From: Meandrina meandrites
Taxonomy: Eukaryota > Cnidaria > Anthozoa > Scleractinia > Meandrinidae
DNA: 64,000 bases
NCBI GenBank assembly: GCA_963693305.1
Contig: OY855908.1
Coordinates: 33,065,805 to 33,129,804 of the forward strand
Reading direction: 5' to 3'
The notes below the pieces were generated by a model, which saw nothing but the letters and a program-made list of their open reading frames with translations, made no database searches and had not been told where the DNA came from. The translations under genes were made by a program, and so were the position numbers. Positions within the stretch are counted from its first letter, which is position 1. Each line of letters opens with the position of its first letter. Below are positions 49,831-61,079 of this stretch, one piece after another.

Positions 49831-51164
49831 CTGCAATATATTAAAAAATAGCAATAGATAATTAAGTAATCAATCAAATGATCAATTCACCATGGATCGA
49901 TCGATCAATCAATCAATCATCAATCAATCATCAAGATTGACTTTAAACCAATTAAGTGGCCCACCAACGTTTACTACACTGGGCTCGAACCAGCAAGCGT
50001 CTTAGAAATTTGTGTCACGTTTGTACAAAAGTTTTCTTCGTGGCGTAAAACACAAAAGCACATATTTAAAAGCCCTTTAAACTCTTATCTGATTGACCTT
50101 TCATTTCATATTTCTTTTTCAAAACGTAATTGCTGGCAAAATCAACTTAAATTATCACGGAAAACACATCAAGAAAAAAAGGCACCCCTGACAAAACATC
50201 ACCAAGTTAATTGTTGCCAGTGTAGCATTTTATGTACAGCAAAGTTAAAGTTGTGAAACTGTTTACCAAGTTCTTTTATTATTCAACAAATTCGCACATA
50301 TATGGTCAGAAAGCAATTGTTATCCGTTATCCATACATAAAAGATATCCTGCAATATGCGTAGGTTGCCAAGATTCGTCGGAAGTATCGCAAAGCGCTGC
50401 AGAAAGTGTTTTTTTTTTTACATTTTTTTGGATAATCAAACAATTGTTGTGCCCAATCTTGCGGAATATCATCTGATATTTTTTCAAGGTCTAAAAATAG
50501 AATGAATGATTATACCTCGCAGGAGGCCCAGACAACCGTCAGCATGTTCTGATGAAAATAGAGGGAATCTAGACGAAGTTTTCGTTTCAAAAAAGTGTTT
50601 TAGGATCACTGGCTGTTTTAGAAAGTGTTTTTTTGGAAAAAAATCGTCAACCATTTCCGTTTGTTTGTACGTGTCTAGTCTGAGTATTGGCGTCACTCGT
50701 GTGCTTCGCTATTGCAAATTATTCCACAACTGACTGTTGATTCAATTTAAATCACAATTACCTCTTTTCATCATGCAGCATCTGAATTTTTCAATGCAGT
50801 GAAGTTTATTGCAGTTGCTTTTGTAGAAGCCAGCCATGTAATAGCCTTCCCGTTTGCATTCGCTCCAGCCTTTTACGTCGAACGATTTAGTCACATCCTC
50901 ATCGTAACAGCCGCCATAACTGTCTGGGTGATTCAGTGGACGGCAGCATTTTGCCTCCTCGATGTGATACAGCTTTAAGCCTGAATTAGCGCTGATGTAA
51001 ATCCCCTGCAGGAAATGACCGTTAGGGCACACCGCCCATATATTATATCTAGAAATAGAAAGGAAAACTATGTATAGCATATATGTATTGCATACGTTCA
51101 ACAAAATCAATCAATCAATCAATCAATCAATTTATTTATGTCAAAGACTACAAATTTTGTTAGC

Positions 51165-51196
<32 letters not shown>

Positions 51197-52350
51197 TAAT
51201 TGCACTCGAAATCATGTGATTACCTATACAAATTAAGATGAGTTTTAGTAATATATAAAAGGTAACCCTCCCACACTCAGAAATAAGACTAAAGATACTT
51301 CCTAGATTAAAATCAACTATAATATGCCCCTCTCAATGTTAAAAATGTGCCACTAAAATCCCTATGATAAGCATTAATGGCACTTCAACTGGCCTTAACT
51401 TAAAAAAGTTAATGAATGTCTCCAACTTATTGCGAACATCTTTCGAAAAGCAACTCAGCTACATGTACATTCATTCCACCTACCCCTCCTTCACGGCCAT
51501 TATATATTTAACAATTAGAGTAAGAGCCAGAGTTTTCTATGCGCGAGTTGTCAACTTGACGCAGCCGAATTGACTATCGCTCATAGAAAGCTCGGGTTGT
51601 AGTTTAATTGTTTTACTGGAAACATTAATTTATTGCAGTCTACAGCCTTCCATTTTATATATTGAAAGCCATCATGGATAGTTTTACCTTTTAAGAGCAA
51701 AGAGCGAGCGTTTTCGTTCTATAATCGAATTAAGAAGACAGTGGGTGAACCAACGCAAAAAGTCGCATTCTGCTTGTAGATGCCCGTCGCTATTTCTGCT
51801 TTGTATACAATTAGCAGTATGTATGCAATTAGCAGACATCTTCACAGAAATTATTTTCTTCCATAGAAGAAAAAAAGCTGATGGACCATATCAATGGTTC
51901 GATCAGACGAACTAACCGTCTGTAAAATAATTCGTGTTAACGGATCATCCGTCTCCTGCAGAACTCGAGCAAACGAAACTGACTGCGTTTTTTCAGCATT
52001 TTAAGTGCTCTAATGGTTCTCATAAAGAAGAATCAAGGTGTTAAAAGACCTGTTGCTACTCACCCATCCAACGTTGTCCACCAGTTTTGATTTCTACAAG
52101 TTGCAGGTTGATTGACAAACCTTGGGTCGCTTGCTGGGCAGCATTTTCCTAGTTCAAGGAGCCAAACACCATTGCCTCCTGCTGGATTGTTTCTCCAGAA
52201 GCCCTTAAAGTACGTGTTGGTTCTGGGGCAAACAGACCACCCTTTCTTGTCCAGGCTTTTCCACCTGTTTGCCGTGTCACAGGTCTGGCTTGCAGCAGGC
52301 TGGAATATCAGCAGAAGGCTGATGAGGGGAATAACGCACAGAAACCGCAT
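46777..52350 (-). CDS. Chimeric secreted protease E: three Cys/Trp modules + ShKT + trypsin domain (5-exon model)
   Basis: Certain protease exons: 49497-49830 (six-Cys ShKT, short [11 protein letters not shown] linker, STR|IVGG, His), 48050-48270 (Asp), 46777-47099 (Ser, stop). No signal-peptide exon is visible between 49830 and 50762. The next exons upstream, 50762-51048 and 52064-52350, encode signal peptide MRFLCVIPLISLLLIFQPAAS and three modules of pattern W.xC....(Y/F).xG(F/I)(Y/W)...(I/L)E..(K/R)CC. Introns are phase 2, 1, 2, 1, and the five exons sum to 1452 bp, exactly 484 codons. Predicted layout: modules 38-71, 100-131 and 157-187; ShKT 193-228; activation site 248/249; triad His290, Asp339, Ser433; Asp427 (position 189); Tyr463 (position 225). 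The alternative is two genes, with the upstream one ending by reading past 50762 (MMKRGNCDLN stop) or in an exon near 50487. The join is inference. Confidence 0.6.
49895..49930. repeat. (AATC)n microsatellite
   Basis: GATCGATCAATCAATCAATC run inside intron 2 of the chimera model. A second AATC run is at 51105-51132. Confidence 0.8.
50762..52350 (-). CDS. Secreted Cys/Trp-rich module exons (upstream half of the chimera or separate gene)
   Basis: Exon 52064-52350 begins at the ATG at 52350, which opens a clean signal peptide, and ends GAT GG|GTGAGT. Exon 50762-51048 begins after TTTCTATTTCTAG with A, completing a Gly codon, and ends AGAG|GTAATT. The joined 191 codons hold three ~30-residue modules, each ending in a CC pair. 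Modules 1 and 2 are followed by a Pro/Asn-rich tail with one further Cys. I have seen similar modules in invertebrate secreted proteins but cannot name the family. Confidence 0.75.
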
Positions 52351-52396
52351 CTTAGATCGGAGATACTGAAAATTCAAACTGAGATAAAGAAGTCGC

Positions 52397-52411
52397 TTAT
52401 AAATATATAAA
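52397..52411 (-). promoter_or_regulatory. TATA-like box of the chimeric gene
   Basis: TATATATTTATAAG lies about 50-60 nt upstream of the ATG at 52350; no other promoter candidate is closer. Confidence 0.45.
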
Positions 52412-55400
52412 CAGTCAACAATAGCTACAATTACTTAATAGATCGACGAACTTGTGAGTTAGCGGTGCAGTTTGATCGTAGTAATTAGAATCTTTCACAG
52501 GTTAGCCTTAATGTTATAAAGGAAAATGTCAGCTTCACCTAACCTTCCTATTTTGAACACCAATTGTTAACCAGAGAAGCCTATTGGAGAACGCATTTAT
52601 TGACGCTGAGTTCGCATGGTCTCAAGAAGCGGAGATAATTTGTATGAAAACACCTATTTAATTACATATTTGACAATTCCTAATCAACAAATAGTTATGT
52701 TATGTTTTCAATTTATTACGTAATCATTCTTTTGTTGGTAATTTCAAACAAATTTGTAAAAAAGTATATTTGTTTCTACATTTTCTCGTATATTACGTAA
52801 TCTTAGTTGATCATTATTCCTAATTATCACTTTTTTTGAAATACTTTATCGACTAGCCTGTCAGTAATTTTATTTATATTGTGCAATTACGTAACCCTTT
52901 CTTCACCTCCTGCTCAGCAGTTTTTAGCTATTGCTTACTTTCTCCATCCATAGACTACGAAGACGACTACGATTTGCTGAGTTATTTTTCGTTTCAATTT
53001 TTATTCATTTTAAACTGTCAAATTTGATCTGAGGAAGGCGGAACGGCCGAAACGTCATTAAACCTGTCAGACAAGTCAGAAGCGATCTCATCGGAGTGAG
53101 ATGCGGGATTGCTGAAAAAATAATTCAGTGCTTTAAAAAAACATGGGACAAATGTGATCTATTGTTATTTATGAGGTGTCAAATTGGGGCGTTTACCTGC
53201 AATCCCACACCTTGCAGTCTCTTCGTTACCCTTCAGTACTACACTAATCCCAGGTTAATTTATGAAAGATCTTTGTATCCTTGGTGGATTCACCGGTTTT
53301 ATTTTTAATTTTAAACATACACAAATTCTTTTAAGATTCAATTTAACTCTAAGTTACACAAAAATATAACTGCGACGATTAACGATGGACAAGATCGAAT
53401 TGAATAGCTTCGAGATCAACTCGTTTTCTGCCGGGTCCTGAAACAAAAATAACGCACCATTGACATCACTCCCCGTTGTAGTGCGTTCTGGCTTTGCCTG
53501 TGCCTCCCTATCCAAGGAACGGAATTTTTAATTTAAACGGCCATAGCATCCAAACAAAAAGACAGTGGGGAATAGCGACCTCTCTACGGCACGACGTTAT
53601 GTAGCTACGGATTCTAAAGGCTTAAAATTTCTGGTAACGAGTTCTTGTTCGAGGGTTAGCTCTGGGTCGATTTGACGAATTTTCGATTGAATGATATATA
53701 CGAGAAGATTCGTCAAGCTTTCCTATTTTGTGATGTTAGCTAGAAAGCTGTGCGATGTGATTTTCAGGTCGAAAATCTCCTCTGCGCATGAGCTGTTAAA
53801 CTTTCCACACTTTCATAGTAAATGGTTTGAACCCAGGAGTATCAGTAGTTCGTATAGTGTGATCGTCCGGGTGAGAGTAGTTCTGAGAAGAACTGTTGTT
53901 GGTGACTGACGTTTCGACAACCTGTGCGGAAGTCATCTTCAGAGTCAAGTGAAAAGTTGTTGTCAGTCGGTGATGTTATAAGTCTGGTCCGTTGTAACTG
54001 ATTGGTCAGTTAAGCCGTGATGTTATTGGCTGTAAGACTCGTGTTAAGTCCGTCAACAGTAATTGGTCAGTTTCGATCCGTCTATTGTTAGTTAAATTAA
54101 ATCGTTCTGTTCGTGGTCTGTTCGTCGGTTTTGTTTATGTCGTTAATTAGTCGTTTGTAAGGTGCCGGTAGTTGTTGACATCTGTTGATAGGCGTTTGTT
54201 CTAAGTTTGTGTACCAGCTTTCGGATCAGTTTAGGTTTCTGGGCAACCGAGGACGACAATATTTGGTAGAGTACGAAGAACAATTCGTGCTCGATGAATT
54301 TTCAGTCGAGCACGGTTACTTTTTTATCGAGCTCGATTTATTTAGATCGAGCTCGATTACTTTTCATCGAGCTCGATTACTTTCTTCTTATCGAACTCGA
54401 GTTTTTTTCCAGCTCGATTTCTGTAATCGAGCTCGAATAGAATCAAATCGAGCATGAAGCTTAAAGCGGAGAGGGACTGGAGATTAATAGTTTGTGAGAA
54501 GGTAGAGGGGGGTGTCTAAGCTGGACACGACAAAAGACCACCAAATATAAGACCAAATAGGGGAAGTCAACTTGAACAGGCCGAAGAGGAAGACAAATTA
54601 TTTGAAGGGTAAATTTTTTCGCCAACAATAACCTCCACACATGGTTTGCGTAGCTCTAGTACGTAATGCAGTTAACGCCCGGAATGAAACAGAAGATGGC
54701 CAAATACACAGGAAAAATGGTGAAGTGAGGTAAGGAATTTGTTACTTGTTTTTTTTTCTTTCAGTGCGGTCTCTGGTTTGCTTTGTTAATTGTCCCTCTT
54801 ATAATTTTGCAGCATAATAATGTCATGTTATATATGATAAATGGTGAGAGCATGAAATGACACAAGTAAGGCTTTTAGTTCAACATAAGTTTAAAATTTA
54901 TTGAACTCAGCTATCTATTAACACTTATCCGAACAATACAAACATTATTTTAATTAATTTGTAGCCGAAAAAGTTCTTGGAATCTTGATATTAGAATTAT
55001 ACCATTGAGAAATCTTATCAGCATTAACTTACATTCCTATCAAACTGTTTAATTGGACATTCAAAGCGATTAACATTAACTAAAAGCGTAAGAGCAGATG
55101 CTGCCTAAACTCCCTTAAAAGGATATTTCCCCCTACCCCTCTCCTGCCCCTCCCAGTAGTTCAGTCTACCATCTTGGTTTCTTGAGGCAAGTTTCACCTT
55201 GTTTGAAAGGAGAACACTGAAGATTGATTTGGTTAAGGTAACTGGGGGTTAACATCCTTTTTTGAAAAATTAAAAAAATTCAATCAATAGAGGTGTTGGA
55301 ACATTCTACAATTAAATATCGGACACTCCAAAATTAATATTGTCTAGTCAATATGTCTCTTTACATGCTGTATCTTACTTGTCAATTTGGGATGCTACAT

Positions 55401-55957
55401 ATTTTTTTAGTATTATGCAAAATGCAAATATTCAGTAACAGAAAGAAGAGAAACACTTGAATGAAATTGTAGCGTTTGCTACTGAGGTATGAAATTCAAC
55501 CCCAATGTCTCAATTTTGCAAACTTAAGCAACCCCCAAATGTTGCACAAGAAAACGCATGCAATGAATGGAATAGACTGGTGATATCCCAGTGTATTTGA
55601 TTACTACCCCCATATCAGGTTTCTACTGTTATTGTCCTTTTAACAAGGTGATAGCTTATAGTTTGAGACTTAAATGAAATACTTGTAGGGGTTTGCCACA
55701 ACATTTGGCCTCTCTACTAATCAAATTGGCATTTACTCTAAGAACAAAAAAATCACCAAAAATGCAGTATACTGGAGGCCAACAGTTCTTTATAGGAATC
55801 TATCTGATTAACTGGAAAAAAATACTTTTGGCTAATAAAATCCTGCATAGGCTTGTAAGTTTGAAAGTTGTTATAGTTCTAGTTTCTTTTGGTTATCCTT
55901 TGTAAATAATTTATCTATTTCAGGATTCTGTACTCAGTCTCATAGTACTGTTCTGAC
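52412..55957. other. Intergenic region between chimeric gene and RING gene
   Basis: Contains a short mobile-element-like core at 53029-53056 and 53906-53942 and the ATCGAGCTCGAT palindrome cluster at 54296-54446. No gene recognised. Confidence 0.5.
54296..54446. repeat. Cluster of AT-CGAGCTCG-AT palindromes
   Basis: ATCGAGCTCGAT occurs intact near 54327, 54342 and 54368, with variants ATCGAACTCGA, CCAGCTCGAT and AATCGAGCTCGAA up to 54446, spaced by T-rich DNA (ATTACTTTTC). Confidence 0.75.
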
Positions 55958-58900
55958 CTATGAGTGGCGATAAATGGCAATAGTTATTTTAATCACTAAT
56001 TCCTGCTCATTTGTGAGTTGACCAAAATCAACTTTTGTTGAAACACTGTTGATCTCACTAACAATCTCTGGATAACGTGATTCAAAGACCTTTTCAACTT
56101 CTCCGTCTTTGATAACAGCATATCTGAAAAAAAAAAGATAGTAATGTCTTACTTAATGTCTCCCAGCTTAATTCATTTGAAAGATCTACAGAAGTAGTGT
56201 TAGACGAACAAAATGTCAACACCCTCCCTCACTTTCAGCACATGAAATAGTGAGTTTCTTTCCTCGACCTAGTCATGTATGTGGCTACTTAGACTTTAAC
56301 CACTCTCGTGATCAATTTAATCTTTAGCAGTCAACCACAGCTACACCAGTAGCAGTTTTTGTGCAGAAATCTTTCTAGTATCAATTTGTAAACCAATCCT
56401 GCCAACTATTTCCTAAATATTTATTTATTATGGCAAAAATGTAAAAGGGGCCTTTTGATGTCACTGGTTAGTCACTGTCAGAGACGTGTAACATTTTGTG
56501 AATTCTAATAATACTTAGTGCCTACATGCTTCTATGGTTTCCCCTTTTACTGTTAGTTTTCTGATATTGTTAAACAACTTCATATTCCTGCATAGGGTAA
56601 GTGATGTGCATGCATTTGAATTTGAACTTCCTTTTTTTTTGTGTATTGATTTATTGTAAAGAAAAATTGTGTCAATTGTTAATCCAAAATTTAATAAAAA
56701 TTGACTGAAGAATCACAATGCCAGCAAAACATTGCCAAATAACATTAAACTTTTGTGAAATGTTCCTCACCTTGGTTTGACAGTAAGTGGTTGAGAGGAC
56801 ACCACCTGCTGTAGGAGCATCTCTTTGCGGCCTCTTAACCAAATACATCTGAATGAGCTCCCTTCTATATTAAAAAAATTTGTGGCCGGCTCTTTTCCAT
56901 TGTTTGTTAGCTCTTGTCTTGTCAGTGTCCATCGGAAACTCTTTCTCGCCTTTATGATTTGCTCCACCATTTCTGTGTCCTATCAAACATTTAACATTAA
57001 AGGCCTATTATTTATTTAGTTTTTAAATCTAGTATCTTTTTTTAATCATTTCTTGTCAATATCCCGTTTGAAGGAGCCAGGTATGTGCGGTACCTGGATT
57101 GGCTGCTTTACTGGATTCTAGTACTTCCTGCACCATTTTAGAGCAATATAGATCTTACTTGCAACTGACAAAAGGCTAATTAGTTTTTTTTGGGTAACTT
57201 AAATCTACATTATCCGATAGCCTCCAAATTTTAGCGATTAAGTTATCCTACAAAGCTGTTTTATTGAGCATGCAGAGAAAGTTTTGGAAATTTCTTTTGT
57301 TAATATGGAGTTGAGGTGTTTAAATATGTTTGATGTGATCCTCCTTCAATGACTTTCTACAATTTTAAAATATACGTGATTGTATTTGTTTGGATTTTTC
57401 ACTTTAAACATACGTTGAAGCTATACCATAAAGTTGCAAAACAATATATGAGCAACTAGCTATGCCAAATGTATTTTCTTTAATATCATACTTTTTCTTA
57501 CAAGTGTTTTTAAGAGATCCAATTTAAAGTGCCTATGAAGTAAAAAATGTTAATTGCGTATTTTTAAAGGTTTTCAAAATAAAGACGAATGGCGTCTTTT
57601 TTCGTTTTAGAGATATTATTCAGTTTAATTTCCGTCTACCTTATGAAACAAAATGCTTTTTAGCCTTTCCACTTCTTGTTTTAGAAGCACTTGGTGGCTC
57701 TCCTGGTGAAGCTTGCTGTGGTCCTTCTCAGCACCAAGAGGGAAAAAGTTGCTGCATCCTTTTACCAGACATTTGACGACACGCTTTGGGCACTCATTCA
57801 GGTGCAGGTGTATATGGGATCTGCAAACACAACAATAATAAATTATAAGTTCAGCAATATATTTATATGCCTGGTTTAATTCCTCCTATTATACCATCCC
57901 CACAGCCACCCAAGCACCTAGAAGGAGACTCCCAGTACTCCCCATTGACCACTAATGGGCCAAAGGATACTTAATACATAATACTTTCATACCAGTAGTT
58001 TGGAATGTAAGTTTTAATTTTCATAGTTTCCTGTTTTCCCTTTTCACTCACAATATACAGTCTTCTTCACGCAGTCAACCATGAAGTGATTATGTGCTTC
58101 TCAAGAGAAACAAGAATTTATTATCTGCTTAACTTGCCCCACCCTGCTTTGAAAAATTTTTCTCCCCCCTGGGCCCTAAGTACCAGACTATGTCCTTGGC
58201 TTGCCTGTGAAGAGGGGCGGGTGGATTTAACAGGTTTGATTGAATTTATTTAATCTAGAATGCTGCTTTCGGGTGTATCTGTATAATTAATTCAGTTTCA
58301 TGAGACCAGCAAACCTGGGCAGGTGCTCCCCACATTGGAGTGGACAGTTCCACAGTGCATCTGGGCAGTTCTGCAAGTGTATGTCTGTATACAATCGTGG
58401 TACTCCTGCCTTGCAAGAAGCACAGTGCACCTTCTCATAAAGGCAGGCAGCCAGGTGCTGCCCCTCTTCCTCGCGACAGAATTGCACAGTGCAGTCATTT
58501 GGACATGGCATCAGCATTTTGGGGCAAGTATCCCTGTGGCGTACTTTCTCTCCTTGCTTGCCAATCCACGTACAGCCAGCATTGGTGCAGCGAATACTGA
58601 TCCCAGATATTGCTGCTCGAAATGCAATATTGACATTCAGTGGGCCAGGCTTAAGGAAATTTCTGCATTTTGGGCACTTCGTAGGATGTGTAGATTTCCT
58701 TATTAGCTCCTCTAAGCACATTTTGCATGCACTATGGCCACAATCAATGCTAACGGGCTCATTTATCAATTCCATGCTGGAAAAAAAATGCAGTGAACAA
58801 GGAGTCTGTAAATGGCATGTCAAATAAATACCCCACACTCACAGAAGGTTATAAATCTGTTTCGTCTGATATAGTTTAAAATTGTTCTCTTTGATCAAGT

Positions 58901-60792
58901 TTGTTTTTTGTTTTTTGGTTGACTTCAAACATACCACAAAGTCAAGTTAAAGCCATTTCCAATATGCAATCTCAATTTTTTAGCTGATGACTTTCTTTTT
59001 GTTAAGGTGGGGGTATACCCGATTTTGAGTTAAATTTTAAGAGGTTTAAGGAAGGGATAGAGGAAAGAAAATTATTTTTAAAACACAAACAGACAGTTGA
59101 CCCCCACGCAAGAGCACCCCAGGTTGTCAGGGGACTGTTTGGGTGTCCATATACTAGTTTTTAACTTTAAATTCTAATTTTAAAATCACATTAAATCCTT
59201 AATATTTCTTATTTCTCCAAATTTTACTAAAAATCCCTTGAGACAAACTATCTCTTTCCAAACATCCCCAAAAATCACCAAAATTTTACAAAACGCCGCT
59301 TATCATAGCTTTGCAAAATGAGCATAGAGTTTCCAGCAATTTCAAGCTCTTAAACTTTGATGGGCCAGTACTACAAATCTTTATCAGTTGCTGCTACAAT
59401 AATGATATCGACCAAATGTCCAATCATTGCTGAATAAGTTGTGGTCCTTTTCATGACGTCACTGGTTACTATAGCAACAGTTTCACCTGTAAAAAAACAC
59501 CCTTAATTTTCCCTTTAAGTGCTTATAACACAAAAACGAGTCCGGTGACCCCCCTTTTTAATTATTGAATAATGATTGGCATGTTAAGATGCAACTTTTT
59601 GCACAGTTAAAAAAATTTCCCCGGAGCGGTTTCAGAGCCACCTTAACTTTTCGAAAATTTAATTTACCTGGTTTAATTTACATGTTTTGCTGATGCGAAT
59701 AGCATAAACGTTTTTTTTTTTTTAATTATTTCAATAAAATTAAAATGACAACAAACACCGGTGTCTTATATCCCGCGTAGCCGGCGGGATTTCGCGAGCG
59801 AGTGCTTAATTTATCGGCCATATGCTTTTGTTTTGTTGGCCAAGACGCGAGGGGATTGGTGTGTAGCAGCTCACTCTCGCGCGGTTGGCCCGCGCGAGAA
59901 AAATTCACCGCTAATCCAGCCAACTACGCATCTCTCTATCCCTCCCGATCAAAACTCACTTAGACAAAATGTACTCGGTATTCATACTAGGTACGGTCGT
60001 TAAGTATTAAACAAAATGTGGTCGTGGAAATAAGATCGCTCGCTCACGTGCTCGCTCGCTCGTCAGTACTGCACACTACGCCGAACACATCACCAAAACA
60101 ATAAAAGGCTCATTTTGCGTTTTCAGCTCGAGCGCACACTCTCTGTATGTGATTTCCATCGCAGAACAAAAAAAAACAAAAATAATTCGAATATTGCATA
60201 ACCAATTGAATTCGTTGGGTCTGTGAGAATGAAACTTGTTCTGTTCATCGTCTGACACGTTATCAAATGAACCAGGCATTGAAACAAGTGAATTTGTGTT
60301 TTGATTCGCTTAGATATTTCCAAACAAACTTTGACAATAGTCCACCGTTGTAATTAAATTGTAAAAATTGCGATAAACGGTATAAAAGAAATTCCCACCC
60401 TTTCAGCTGTCGTTTTCTTGTTTTGGTTGCGACATACAAATCGTGTCACGTTTCGCCATACCGCGAAAGGATGGAAGGCATTTTTTATCTTTTTTATCTA
60501 TCTATCTATCTCTTGTTAGTTTTTTTCAATCATGATGCATAGCGAATTCTAGTTTACTGTAACTTTCTGATTGGCCTTAAAAGTCCTTAAACCATGTTTA
60601 TCATGCCCGGCGATAAAAATAGGTTGGTGAGATCTGCAGATCTCCTTATCTGAATATACGCAATTATTTTCGCCACGATTTGCCTGTACAAAGCATACAT
60701 TGGAGCTGTTCTTACCATATCGGGCACATGAGGTCGTCGTCAATAACTTGGTCAGGTGCAATTTCGCAGTTGAAACCGCTTAATCCAGACAT
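55958..60792 (-). CDS. RING finger / TRAF-type zinc finger protein (5 exons), probable E3 ubiquitin ligase
   Basis: Exons 60716-60792, 58315-58776, 57640-57820, 56771-56979 and 55958-56123 join with GT/AG borders to 1095 bp (364 residues). A C3HC4 RING spans residues 23-63 (CPIC split across exons 1 and 2; CGHSAC; CPKC). It is followed by TRAF-type zinc fingers at about 82-220 (CPNDC, CPLQCGEHL, CPKRVVKC..GC), a short helical linker LLKQEVERLKSIL and a C-terminal 125 residues without an obvious domain, possibly a divergent MATH fold (FRWTLTR, FRCIWLRG, LVIKITIAIY). The architecture is that of TRAF-family or TRAF-like E3 ligases, which act in the cytoplasm in receptor signalling. The start is fixed by the only ATG before the donor. 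The gene is single-copy here and unrelated to the protease cluster. Confidence 0.88.
56124..60715. other. Introns of the RING/TRAF gene
   Basis: No nested gene seen. Intron 1 (58777-60715) contains CG-rich DNA near 59770-60065 and a CTAT run near 60497. Confidence 0.5.
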
Positions 60793-60974
60793 CTTGGGAA
60801 TAAAGACAATAAATGTGGACCTCGGGAATGTGGCGATCAGCTCTTACGTGAAGGACTATGTTTAGCTCCCTCCGCGCGCGTCTTAAAACACAAGACTAAT
60901 GAAACAAAAGACGCGTGATTGACATTTTAAAAGGGACAATGATCTCACTTTACTCCCAAAAGTAACATCTTTTC

Positions 60975-61079
60975 TTGTCTCCTTCGCAGCCATTGTTTGG
61001 GCTCGTCACGCAAGGCTCCCTCCTTGGTTGGGGAGGGAGCATTGCGTGACGAGCCCAAACAACAGCTGCTAAGGAGACT
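60975..61079. mobile_element. Hairpin MITE with 9-10 bp target-site duplication
   Basis: Arms GTCTCCTT.GCAGC and GTTTGGGCTCGTCACGCA / TGCGTGACGAGCCCAAAC and GCTGCTAAGGAGAC fold around CTCCCTCC..GGAGGGAG. Both flanks carry ACATCTTTTC (60965-60974 and 61080-61089). A 9-10 bp duplication suggests the Mutator-like superfamily. Confidence 0.8.

Noticed and set aside
50316..50487. Alternative last exon for the module gene
   Set aside because: It has an acceptor and phase-matching open frame (DLEKISDDIPQDWAQQLF) but runs through an 11-A tract and has no module or Cys pattern; kept only as an alternative to the chimera.
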